A DNA stretch of 7,792 bases, taken from CAZITB01 sp964542055. GTDB taxonomy: Bacteria; Planctomycetota; Phycisphaerae; Sedimentisphaerales; CAMDDF01. Positions 1-5,598 of the stretch are shown here, piece after piece (the first letter of the stretch is position 1; each line of letters starts with the position of its first letter). The translations under genes and the position numbers were made by a program. The notes under the pieces were generated by a model. It was not told where the DNA came from. It ran no database searches and was given only the letters and a program-made list of their open reading frames with translations. The stretch is taken from positions 1 through 7,792 of the forward strand of contig CAZITB010000118.1 in the NCBI GenBank assembly GCA_964542055.1, given 5' to 3'.

Positions 1-119
1 CAGCAGTCCTGGCAAAGGCCGTTGGATGCTTCGTTTATCTGGATAGAACAACTATGGCACAATGCCGGCCAGAGAAGCTGATTTAAACCTGCTGAAAGAA
101 ATTTTAATGCCGCTTTCAT
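1..119 (-). CDS. ComF-family protein, N-terminal fragment (cut by window edge)
   Basis: Read on the minus strand, an open frame begins at the ATG at 119-117 and is still open at base 1, giving 39 full residues. It has a hydrophobic stretch with LLWPALCHSC followed by GLCQDC, so two CxxC pairs (Cys21/Cys24 and Cys36/Cys39) are spaced as in the double zinc ribbon that opens ComF proteins; there it is usually preceded by a 'LLFP' type segment, matched here by LLWP. ComF proteins carry a C-terminal phosphoribosyltransferase-like domain and are linked to DNA uptake during natural transformation; that domain lies outside the window. An in-frame stop at 158-156 limits the start, and this is the only ATG available. 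No Shine-Dalgarno sequence is visible; a TATAAT hexamer lies six bases upstream. The gene begins 39 nt after the stop of the pseudopilin gene and points the same way. The family call is good but rests on a short fragment. Confidence 0.78.
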   Translation of the reverse strand, partial: MKAALKFLSAGLNQLLWPALCHSCSIQINEASNGLCQDC

Positions 120-125
120 GGGGTT

Positions 126-131
126 ATTATA
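126..131 (-). promoter_or_regulatory. Candidate -10 box just before the ComF-like gene
   Basis: The minus strand reads TATAAT at 131-126, six bases before the A of the ATG at 119. A transcript from this box would start at or next to the start codon, meaning a leaderless mRNA, which would fit the absence of a ribosome binding site. The -35 region at the right distance (TTTATT, 154-149) matches TTGACA at only three positions, so the promoter is tentative. Confidence 0.3.
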
Positions 132-158
132 AACACAATTGGTTAAGGAATAAAGTTA

Positions 159-995
159 TTAGTAGGGCTTGAACAGCGAATTGTCTTTGGGGCCAAAGCA
201 ACCTAACGGAAATTTTTCTAAAAGTTCATCACGAAATCTGCTGTGTTGGAGTGTTTTGGATTCTATATGACCGTCAGCAAATATAACGTTTGTTTGGCCG
301 TCGTGGCGGAAATGAATCGAAGGGATGGGTGTGCCATATTCAATTATACCTATATTTGTCATGCGTATCCTTTTAGGTGATTCACAAAAGGAGTATTCTA
401 CCAGAACTTCTTTGCCGGAATCATCCGTTTGTACAAAAGCGGTGTCGGTGAACATGACTTTCATGAAGGGTTTTTCGATTTCGGTTGATCTCATGCTGGA
501 ACGCATTGCCTCATTAGTGAAGCCGTAATCGTAAGCTCGTGAACCAATGCCGATGCTGTTGTAGCCGAAACCTCCGCCGCCTGCTTCGAAAGCCTGGGCA
601 GTAGAATCTTCATAGTGTTTAAATGAGGGGCATTTCTTTACTTCGCCATCTGCAAGGTATCCCACGAGCGGTCCTTTAGTAGGATCGAATTTGTTAGTGG
701 GGCCGCTGGTGGCGGTATCTGGTTGCCTTACACCATGCCATCGCATTTTGCCGCCTCCTATTCCGAAACCACTGAAAATATCGGGAGCGGCTCGAACGTA
801 AGATTGGGAATTTTCATTTGCATAGCCGATGTTTGCGAGATAAAGCTGGCGGATGTTGCTTCTGCAGATGATCTCTTTGGCCTGTTCGCGGGCATTTGAA
901 AGTGAGGGCATAAGGATGCTAAGGAGCATGGCGATAATCGAGATCACGACCAGCAATTCGATGAGAGTAAACGCATTTTTGATTTTTTTATTCAT
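159..995 (-). CDS. Pseudopilin-like protein with H-X9-DG motif
   Basis: A 278-residue protein with a type IV prepilin/type II secretion N-terminus: a short basic leader (MNKKIKNA), then FTLIELLVVISIIAMLLSI. Prepilin peptidase would cut between Ala8 and Phe9, leaving Phe at +1 and the conserved Glu at +5 (Glu13). The hydrophobic helix spans about residues 9-31. Near the C-terminus HDGQTNVIFADGH fits the H-X9-DG signature (His231, Asp241-Gly242) of the large planctomycete pseudopilin family related to DUF1559 proteins. Glycine-rich loops around 75-82 and 139-146 and four Cys in the mature part (44, 122, 204, 266) lie between. These proteins are probably assembled or anchored at the cell envelope by a type II secretion-like machinery; individual roles are mostly unknown. 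Its ATG overlaps the end of the dockerin gene by 8 nt, so it is probably translationally coupled and belongs to the cobalamin-riboswitch transcript. Confidence 0.9.
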   Translation of the reverse strand: MNKKIKNAFTLIELLVVISIIAMLLSILMPSLSNAREQAKEIICRSNIRQLYLANIGYANENSQSYVRAAPDIFSGFGIGGGKMRWHGVRQPDTATSGPTNKFDPTKGPLVGYLADGEVKKCPSFKHYEDSTAQAFEAGGGGFGYNSIGIGSRAYDYGFTNEAMRSSMRSTEIEKPFMKVMFTDTAFVQTDDSGKEVLVEYSFCESPKRIRMTNIGIIEYGTPIPSIHFRHDGQTNVIFADGHIESKTLQHSRFRDELLEKFPLGCFGPKDNSLFKPY

Positions 996-2220
996 TCTGA
1001 TATAACTGCCAACCCTTAATAAAAGTTTTCAAATCATTTACATCAATAACGTAATCAACGTCAATATCAGCGGCGGAATTATAGTTTTCGTCGCCCCATG
1101 CGGATGCCCAGGATTTCATCAGCAATGCGTAATCAGCAAAATCAACTTTACCGTCGGCATTCAGGTCTCCCATCGGACGTACATCTGCGACGGCATCGAT
1201 TTCGGGCGAGACTTCGCCGAGGTCATCGAGAACGTCCCCATATTCATCGTAAGAAATCAGGTACTTGTCCACTGCATTTGTAATGCGGATATACCTGAAA
1301 GAGGTAATATTTGCGGGCTCGAAAGTCTGTGGATCGACGGCCCATTTTATATCAAAAGCGTCTCCGCCGCCAGAGCCGGGGGTAATACCAACTGTGCAGG
1401 GGTCGTCGGGTGTAGTGTAAAAAATCTCAACTGTTAAATTTACATCATCTCCGTAGCTGGTGTCTGTATTGTCACCATCACGGTCGCCGAGTTTGAGAGT
1501 TGGGGTGTATTCAGCATAGCCCCAGTAGCCTTCGGCATTGTCATTACACGGATCAGAATCTAAAACATTAGGATTTATCAAAGTGATATAGCCGGAGCTT
1601 AAATTATCCAATCCGGAGTAGTCTGGGAATAACTCATAAGCACCGGTTGTGTATGACAGCGGCCAATTGGTATAAGCCGGATAATCCATAAACAGTCTGT
1701 CGTAATCAGGAAAATCGGAATAATTCCATTGTACGGTTCGAAATGAAGAGTTATCTTTAAGATGGCTGCCCGCAATCAGGTACCATTTTTCATCCGGATG
1801 GTCGCCGGCAATATTGTTGCCGTTACATTCGGGCATAATTTCTATAGTCGCAAGTTCAGCCCAATGGACCTGAGGATTATTACTGATGTAAATTGCATTT
1901 GTAAAAACTATAGCATCCATACCAAAAGGATTGGCAGGATTATCTTCGACATCGTGGTCAAAAGCCAAAACAATCTGTCCGCCAAATCCGCCGAGACTTA
2001 CCATCGCTTGAGTTGAAATATGGCTGTCGGGTGCGCCTAAAGCAAATCCGGGATTGTTGAACTGGGGTCTCATTATAAACTGGCCGGGGGCGGGAAGAAA
2101 TTGGGGATAATAAGGTGAGTTGAGACTAATATCGTAAACTGAAGACGCAAAAGGATTGTAGCTTGCAAACAAGCATCCGGTTAAAGCAAAATTTAATATG
2201 ATTATTCTAAATATATTCAT
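988..2220 (-). CDS. Secreted protein, possible lipoprotein, with C-terminal type I dockerin
   Basis: A 410-residue exported protein. The N-terminus is hydrophobic and contains LTGC (Cys16), which fits the lipobox [LVI][ASTVI][GAS]C, so lipidation at Cys16 is possible; cleavage after Ser20 (LFAS) by signal peptidase I is the alternative. The central part (about 40-320) is Asp/Asn/aromatic-rich, beta in character, with VSLGGFGGQIVLAFDH (residues 74-89) and KWYLIAGSH (145-153). I associate this pattern with poorly characterised bacterial 'cell surface proteins', some of which I recall near cobalamin uptake genes in Bacteroides; that is memory, not a search result. The C-terminus is a dockerin: two Ca-binding loops, Asp352-Asp363 (DLNADGKVDFAD) and Asp385-Asp396 (DIDVDYVIDVND), both with ligands at positions 1, 3, 5, 9 and 12. 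Dockerins bind cohesins, so the protein may dock on a surface scaffold. It is the second gene of the riboswitch-led cluster. No Shine-Dalgarno is seen; a hairpin lies just upstream. Substrate unknown. Confidence 0.85.
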   Translation of the reverse strand: MNIFRIIILNFALTGCLFASYNPFASSVYDISLNSPYYPQFLPAPGQFIMRPQFNNPGFALGAPDSHISTQAMVSLGGFGGQIVLAFDHDVEDNPANPFGMDAIVFTNAIYISNNPQVHWAELATIEIMPECNGNNIAGDHPDEKWYLIAGSHLKDNSSFRTVQWNYSDFPDYDRLFMDYPAYTNWPLSYTTGAYELFPDYSGLDNLSSGYITLINPNVLDSDPCNDNAEGYWGYAEYTPTLKLGDRDGDNTDTSYGDDVNLTVEIFYTTPDDPCTVGITPGSGGGDAFDIKWAVDPQTFEPANITSFRYIRITNAVDKYLISYDEYGDVLDDLGEVSPEIDAVADVRPMGDLNADGKVDFADYALLMKSWASAWGDENYNSAADIDVDYVIDVNDLKTFIKGWQLYQNE

Positions 2221-2227
2221 AAATTGT

Positions 2228-2254
2228 AGAGGGGAACCTTTTAAGCTCCCCTCT
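2228..2254 (-). repeat. Intercistronic hairpin (8-bp stem) between PEP-CTERM and dockerin genes
   Basis: AGAGGGGA at 2228-2235 is the exact reverse complement of TCCCCTCT at 2247-2254, with an 11-nt loop. In the minus-strand transcript it starts 8 nt after the stop of the PEP-CTERM gene and ends 7 nt before the ATG of the dockerin gene. Only ACAATTT follows, so it lacks the U tract of a good intrinsic terminator. A partial terminator, a 3' end stabiliser for the upstream message, or a modulator of translation start of the dockerin gene are all possible. Confidence 0.6.
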
Positions 2255-2262
2255 TACTAAGT

Positions 2263-3243
2263 TCATCTTTTTCTTCTAACCAGACCAATCGCACCTAAAC
2301 CTAATATGATAACTGTGAAAGGTTCGGGGACAGTAACTGCATTGATCGTGCTTGCATAATCATTATAATCAGTTTCGATCACATAAAGAGTTTCATTTTG
2401 CCAGAGTACTTTGCCTAGAGCTCCTGAGCCATATCCGAAATCATTAAGTTTCTGGCCTGTCGAGGTGTCGTACAAGGCTACGGTTGATGTGGCGTATCCA
2501 GATGTTGCTATGATATCGCCGTTATCATCGGTGCAGATGTAAGATGCAACCAAATCCACTACTGAAGCTGCATCATCAATGGTTAAATTTCCGGCTGCTA
2601 ACTGGGCAGCATTAAATTTTACGATACCTTTCGAAGCTCTAACTACAGTGGCTTGGTAGGTTACAGGGTCATATTCGATTATGCCTTGATCGGCATAGTA
2701 CAAATTTCCCAGACTATCAAAAGTGATCGCACCGGATGATCCTCCGATGGTTGCAACTTTTGCGACGTTTCCGCTGCTTAGATCATAATTGTAAATTTCT
2801 GAACCGTTTACACCAGGATTGGAAACGATATATGCTTGATCTGAATATATGGCAATGTCGAATATTCCATCCATGGTAAGGTGAGAAACAAAAGAACCGT
2901 TGTCAATATATCCTGCATTGTAAGGATACGGATAATTATAGTTTTGGCCGTAGCTGAGGTATGTTACATCATTATTGCGTGCAACGTAAGAAATCCCAGC
3001 GTTTGACTGTATGCTGCCCTCGGTTACAGTTGTACCATTTGAAAGGTCATAGTTTTTAACAGAATTGTAATTGCCGTAGTATAGATTTTGGCCATCGATA
3101 GCCATGCCTTCAGCTACGGTGTAAGTTCCGATTGTATCAACCAAAACAGTTGAATCATAACCGGTTGCGGCTGTAAAAGAGCCGTAAGTAATTGATGCAA
3201 ATACAGCAATTGTTGCACATATTAAAATTAATTTAAACTTCAT
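2263..3243 (-). CDS. PEP-CTERM protein with beta-propeller-like repeats, first gene after the B12 riboswitch
   Basis: A 326-residue exported protein. Residues 1-21 (MKFKLILICATIAVFASITY...) are a typical Sec signal peptide. The C-terminus is a PEP-CTERM sorting signal: Val-Pro-Glu-Pro at 305-308, a hydrophobic helix (about 309-322) and the basic tail RRKR, recognised by exosortase in organisms that process such proteins to the cell surface or matrix. Between them are blade-like repeats, each with a hydrophobic strand, G-x-LYY or similar, and Y-D-x-x-(S/T)-G: roughly 46-72, 128-163, 171-201 and 231-266 (for example YDLSNG, YDLSSG, YDPVTY, YDTSTG). This pattern suggests a YncE/NHL-type beta-propeller, often used for ligand or protein binding. 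The start is supported by GGAG at 3253-3250, six bases before the ATG. It is the first gene downstream of a cobalamin riboswitch and promoter, so expression probably falls when B12 is plentiful. A corrinoid-binding role is inferred from context only. Confidence 0.88.
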   Translation of the reverse strand: MKFKLILICATIAVFASITYGSFTAATGYDSTVLVDTIGTYTVAEGMAIDGQNLYYGNYNSVKNYDLSNGTTVTEGSIQSNAGISYVARNNDVTYLSYGQNYNYPYPYNAGYIDNGSFVSHLTMDGIFDIAIYSDQAYIVSNPGVNGSEIYNYDLSSGNVAKVATIGGSSGAITFDSLGNLYYADQGIIEYDPVTYQATVVRASKGIVKFNAAQLAAGNLTIDDAASVVDLVASYICTDDNGDIIATSGYATSTVALYDTSTGQKLNDFGYGSGALGKVLWQNETLYVIETDYNDYASTINAVTVPEPFTVIILGLGAIGLVRRKR

Positions 3244-3296
3244 CTACTTCTCCATTAGAATTTTTCTTTTTTTATCGCCCTTCTTTGTTGCCGGTT

Positions 3297-3353
3297 GGTT
3301 TTTTCGCCGCGGCCCTAGGGCAGATTTCTGAGCCGCGGCGAATGTTTCAAACC
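3297..3353 (-). repeat. Long GC-rich hairpin in the leader of the PEP-CTERM gene
   Basis: TTCGCCGCGGC at 3303-3313 is the exact reverse complement of GCCGCGGCGAA at 3332-3342 (11 bp, mostly G-C), and GGTTT at 3297-3301 can pair with AAACC at 3349-3353 to lengthen the stem across an internal loop. The loop holds a second palindrome, CCCTAGGG (3313-3320, sharing a base with the stem). In the minus-strand transcript it ends about 50 nt before the PEP-CTERM start codon and is followed by A-rich, not U-rich, sequence, so it does not look like an intrinsic terminator on either strand. It lies downstream of the riboswitch terminator and is therefore present only in read-through transcripts. Confidence 0.7.
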
Positions 3354-3433
3354 AAAAAAGTGTGTGTTTAAAATCAGCAGGTTTTTCCTATAGCTTTCTC
3401 CTTTCCGATTCCTGTTTCGCGCAGGTGAGTTAA

Positions 3434-3473
3434 CAAAAAAAGCCGTCGCTCCCGGTAAGAGAACGACGGCTTT
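3434..3473 (-). terminator. Intrinsic terminator downstream of the cobalamin riboswitch
   Basis: On the minus strand AGCCGTCG (3471-3464) pairs perfectly with CGACGGCT (3448-3441), and the stem can be extended by flanking A-T pairs; inner GAG/CTC bases can pair across a small bulge. The second arm runs into a tract of seven T (3441-3435). This is a textbook Rho-independent terminator. It lies about 110 nt downstream of the aptamer and upstream of the PEP-CTERM gene, with no gene of its own to end, so it is best read as the riboswitch expression platform: bound cobalamin would favour termination here. Confidence 0.85.
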
Positions 3474-3485
3474 GATAGACTTTTT

Positions 3486-3507
3486 GCGCACAAAATAGAT
3501 TTTGCGC
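3486..3507 (-). repeat. Small imperfect hairpin between aptamer and terminator
   Basis: GCGC plus AAAA at 3486-3495 can pair with TTTT plus GCGC at 3500-3507, with a two-base bulge. The same bases form a direct repeat, TTTTGCGCA at 3482-3490 and 3500-3508. It lies in the linker between riboswitch aptamer and terminator and could take part in the switching structure, but it is weak. Confidence 0.35.
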
Positions 3508-3543
3508 ATAAAAAAATGGCCGGTTCTTTACGCGAGAACAACT

Positions 3544-3568
3544 TTGGAATACAATACTGGTATTCCAA
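3544..3568 (-). repeat. 9-bp hairpin immediately after the aptamer
   Basis: TTGGAATAC at 3544-3552 and GTATTCCAA at 3560-3568 are exact reverse complements around a 7-nt loop. In the minus-strand RNA this hairpin follows the last aptamer strand by about 15 nt. No U tract follows it directly. It may be a spacer element of the expression platform. Confidence 0.55.
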
Positions 3569-3579
3569 CGCTTATGCAT

Positions 3580-3756
3580 TACAGGCAGGTTTTCTGACTT
3601 ACGCCCTACCGAAACAGCCTTCCCATTCAATAATGAACAGTGACTAAAAAGTTCGGATTCTCAGCTTTAGCTGAGATGGACGCTTACAGCGGCGCGACCG
3701 TCGCGGAATTTAACCGCGTTCCCTTTCAAATATCCCTCAACACAAGGGACCTGAAA
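3580..3756 (-). ncRNA. Cobalamin (adenosylcobalamin-class) riboswitch aptamer
   Basis: Read on the minus strand, the conserved elements occur in the right order. The 5' closing strand CAGGT (3752-3748) pairs with ACCTG (3590-3586). A P2-like hairpin forms from CCCT and AGGG (3748-3734). Then come GAAAGGGAA (3727-3719), the hairpin CGCGG/CCGCG (3718-3702), and GGTCGCGCCGCTGTAAGCG (3699-3681), which matches the conserved core usually written GGUCCCGCCACUGUAA. Next are GAATCCGAAC (3660-3651), CACTG (3642-3638), GGGAAGGCTG (3624-3615), and last the B12-box type sequence AAGTCAGAAAACCTGCC (3600-3584), the hallmark of this class. The RNA senses cobalamin and normally represses downstream genes when it is abundant. 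A near-consensus promoter lies just upstream and an intrinsic terminator downstream. The regulated genes are the surface-protein cluster at 159-3243, with no B12 biosynthesis gene next to it. Confidence 0.94.
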
Positions 3757-3792
3757 TTGGCTTGGATATCCATTTATAAAAGAACAAGTGTG

Positions 3793-3821
3793 ATATTAGC
3801 CGAGGATTGAAGAATTGTCAA
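3793..3821 (-). promoter_or_regulatory. Sigma70-type promoter for the riboswitch-led operon
   Basis: On the minus strand a perfect -35 box TTGACA (3821-3816) is followed after exactly 17 bases by TAATAT (3798-3793), four of six matches to TATAAT. The DNA upstream (3822-3845) is AT-rich and could act as an UP element. Transcription should start near 3786, about 30 nt before the aptamer, giving a leader of about 540 nt before the PEP-CTERM start codon. Confidence 0.82.
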
Positions 3822-3879
3822 CTTTAAAAATATAAATATTTTGCTTTAGTTTAAGACAGAAATGTTTTTGAGCGAAATC

Positions 3880-5061
3880 TCAGTACTCTTGCCATCTAAC
3901 TAGTTCAAGACGAGGTATCGCAGGATCTTTGGTCTTTCTTAAAGAAGCGTCGTAATATACTTTTCCAGAATTTTTGATCTCAGTTTCTTTAGAAATGACC
4001 GCGCCATAAACAGTTGCAGAGTTGTGAACCTTTACTTTGGCAGTTGGTGCATAAATAACTGCATAGCTGTTGGTTGAATTTTTCAAGACAACCTCATCAG
4101 ATGAACTGGTGCCCAAGATTTTAAACTTAATCGGATCTTCAGTTAAATTATTCAGCGAACTTCCATTTTTGGCTTCTAAATCACCGTCCATATACAAGCT
4201 CAATGAGGAACCTTCAGTAACAAGTATTTCGGAACCGTTACCTAATGTAACTTTGCCAGTAACATAAAGTTCTACATTTCCTTCGATAACCAGGGTTTCT
4301 TTGTTGCCAAGATCAATTTTACTATATTTGCCTGAAGATGTTAAAGTTGATTTTTTCTTGATTTCACCACTTGTAGGAGAATCACTAAGATATTGCGGGA
4401 CTGTTACCATGTCAGGTGAATAAGTAGATGATTGAGCATAAGCATCGCCAGAATAAGTCCCGCCTGTTTGCTTGATCACTTTTGAAATATCGCCACCGGC
4501 ACCAACAATTACATCTCCGTTTATATAAGAAGAATTTTTCATATCTATAGAACCAGAATCTGTCGAATCAGTTCCGACTTTCAAGGGTTCTTCATCGTCC
4601 TGGTAATTGTACCAATCTATTAGAGCTGAATTTTTAAGTTCAATTCCATCTAAGGAATAAACAGCATATTCATAAGGCATTCCTACTAATTGGTATGTTG
4701 TTTCGGTGGTTACCTGGGCGGTTGAGTAATATCCTGTTGATGTTATTGTGTAACTACCTGAATCATTTAAAATAGAGTATGTACATGAACAATCGCTATC
4801 TGGCAGTTGAAAAGTTGCATTTATCGGTAAAGTATTAAGTTTCTGTTGTTTTTTCGCTTTTTTCAGCAGATGCGATGCTTTGATTATTCCTGCATCAGCT
4901 GCTGATCTTGCAATTATCTGGTTTGCATTTCGGATTGCTCGTACCCGGGCATGATAACCAACTGCCAGCATGCCGGTACCAAGGATAGTAAGTATAACAC
5001 CTACACCGAGCATGTAAACTGAAACGCTTGCTTTTTTATTTTTTTTAAGTTTATATTTCAT
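3880..5061 (-). CDS. PilX-like minor pilin/pseudopilin with beta-helical domain (DUF7305-like)
   Basis: A 393-residue envelope protein. After a very basic start (MKYKLKKNKK) comes one hydrophobic helix (about residues 12-36), then RVRAIRNANQIIARSAADAG, the usual helix of PilX/GspK-type minor pilins; unlike normal pilins it has no Glu at +5. Residues about 130-375 are rich in short beta strands with repeating Asn-Ser or Asn-Gly-Ser turns: KNS at 143, 175, 327 and 363, HNS at 346, and NGS at 275 and 299. The segment YAVIYAPTAKVKVHNSATVYGAVISK (333-358) and the ending LELVRWQEY resemble the DUF7305 domain found on PilX-like proteins; I judge this by pattern only. The fold is probably a right-handed beta-helix exposed outside the inner membrane. 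It is the last gene of a PilV-PilW-PilX-like set, starting 6 nt after the stop of the PilW-like gene, without a Shine-Dalgarno sequence. No clear terminator follows; the riboswitch promoter starts 58 nt further on. Confidence 0.82.
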   Translation of the reverse strand: MKYKLKKNKKASVSVYMLGVGVILTILGTGMLAVGYHARVRAIRNANQIIARSAADAGIIKASHLLKKAKKQQKLNTLPINATFQLPDSDCSCTYSILNDSGSYTITSTGYYSTAQVTTETTYQLVGMPYEYAVYSLDGIELKNSALIDWYNYQDDEEPLKVGTDSTDSGSIDMKNSSYINGDVIVGAGGDISKVIKQTGGTYSGDAYAQSSTYSPDMVTVPQYLSDSPTSGEIKKKSTLTSSGKYSKIDLGNKETLVIEGNVELYVTGKVTLGNGSEILVTEGSSLSLYMDGDLEAKNGSSLNNLTEDPIKFKILGTSSSDEVVLKNSTNSYAVIYAPTAKVKVHNSATVYGAVISKETEIKNSGKVYYDASLRKTKDPAIPRLELVRWQEY

Positions 5062-5067
5062 GAAAAA

Positions 5068-5598
5068 TTAAGGGTTTTTCAAATTGGCTGAGGTTATCAC
5101 TTCTCTGGAATATGTTTGGTCATTCAAATCAAGGTACATCTGAATCGAAGTTCCAATCTTATTAAAGTGAACAGACTGCACATTATGAGCAACAGTTTGT
5201 AATGAAATAGTCTCAAGCGGATCGATAGAACCTTTTTCAAGTATCAATTGATCATTTTGCAGGTAAAATTTAGCATATCTGTCCAGAGAATCTGCATTAG
5301 TGCTGCTGTAGTACTGTACTTGTAACCATTGTCCATCTGTACCAATTGATGTTGCGGTATCTGAAGTACTGGATTGTCTGATTACAGAGGCGAAAATTTT
5401 TCTAATTACATTTTCATCCTGTGCAACATCAGAATTGGTATTTTCATAGAGTCTATTGAAGCCTTTTTGAGAATCGGCTAAAAGCGTTGCCACAGCGAGT
5501 ATCACGATAACCGAAATACAACTGGCAACCATCAGTTCCACAAGTGTCAATCCTGAATATTTTGTTTTTGGTCTTGTGTTTTTCATTTTAGTTAGCAT
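5068..5598 (-). CDS. PilW/GspJ-like minor prepilin
   Basis: A 176-residue protein with a class III signal peptide: basic leader ending KYSG, then LTLVELMVASCISVIVILAVATLLA. Prepilin peptidase would cut after Gly16, with Leu at +1 and Glu at +5 (Glu21). The rest (about 45-176) is a beta-rich globular part with no motif I recognise; the placement between a PilV-like and a PilX-like gene and the tail of the form LYENTNSDVAQDENVIRKIFA resemble the GspJ/PilW subfamily, which forms the priming tip of type IV pili or type II pseudopili. The start overlaps the end of the PilV-like gene by 11 nt. A second in-frame ATG at 5586 (residue 5) would give a 12-residue leader and no overlap; neither has a strong ribosome binding site, so the start is unsettled. 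Confidence 0.8.
   Translation of the reverse strand: MLTKMKNTRPKTKYSGLTLVELMVASCISVIVILAVATLLADSQKGFNRLYENTNSDVAQDENVIRKIFASVIRQSSTSDTATSIGTDGQWLQVQYYSSTNADSLDRYAKFYLQNDQLILEKGSIDPLETISLQTVAHNVQSVHFNKIGTSIQMYLDLNDQTYSREVITSANLKNP

Noticed and set aside
1..81. Plus-strand open frame at the left edge, which could be the end of a gene
   Set aside because: The minus strand of the same bases gives a recognisable ComF zinc-ribbon start with two CxxC pairs, which explains the region better.
1762..2016. Plus-strand open frame of 84 codons inside the dockerin gene
   Set aside because: Shadow of the minus-strand gene; no start signal or domain.
3482..3508. Direct repeat TTTTGCGCA, considered as a CRISPR-like or regulator site
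   Set aside because: Only two copies, nine-base unit, and the same bases are better explained as an imperfect hairpin in the leader RNA.
3508..3539. Second possible terminator: a 5-bp GTTCT/AGAAC hairpin followed by seven T on the minus strand
   Set aside because: The stem is short, has a 7-nt loop and is separated from the T tract by six bases; the hairpin at 3441-3471 is far stronger.
3315..3630. Three overlapping minus-strand open frames of 64-66 codons
   Set aside because: They run through the riboswitch end, the linker and the terminator stem, show no protein-like composition or known motif, and lack ribosome binding sites. One starts at an ATG just after the B12 box, but it crosses the terminator and looks accidental.
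3835..3880. Terminator for the pseudopilin operon
   Set aside because: The sequence after the stop is AT-rich with only weak A/T pairing and no G-C stem; it is more simply the upstream part of the riboswitch promoter.
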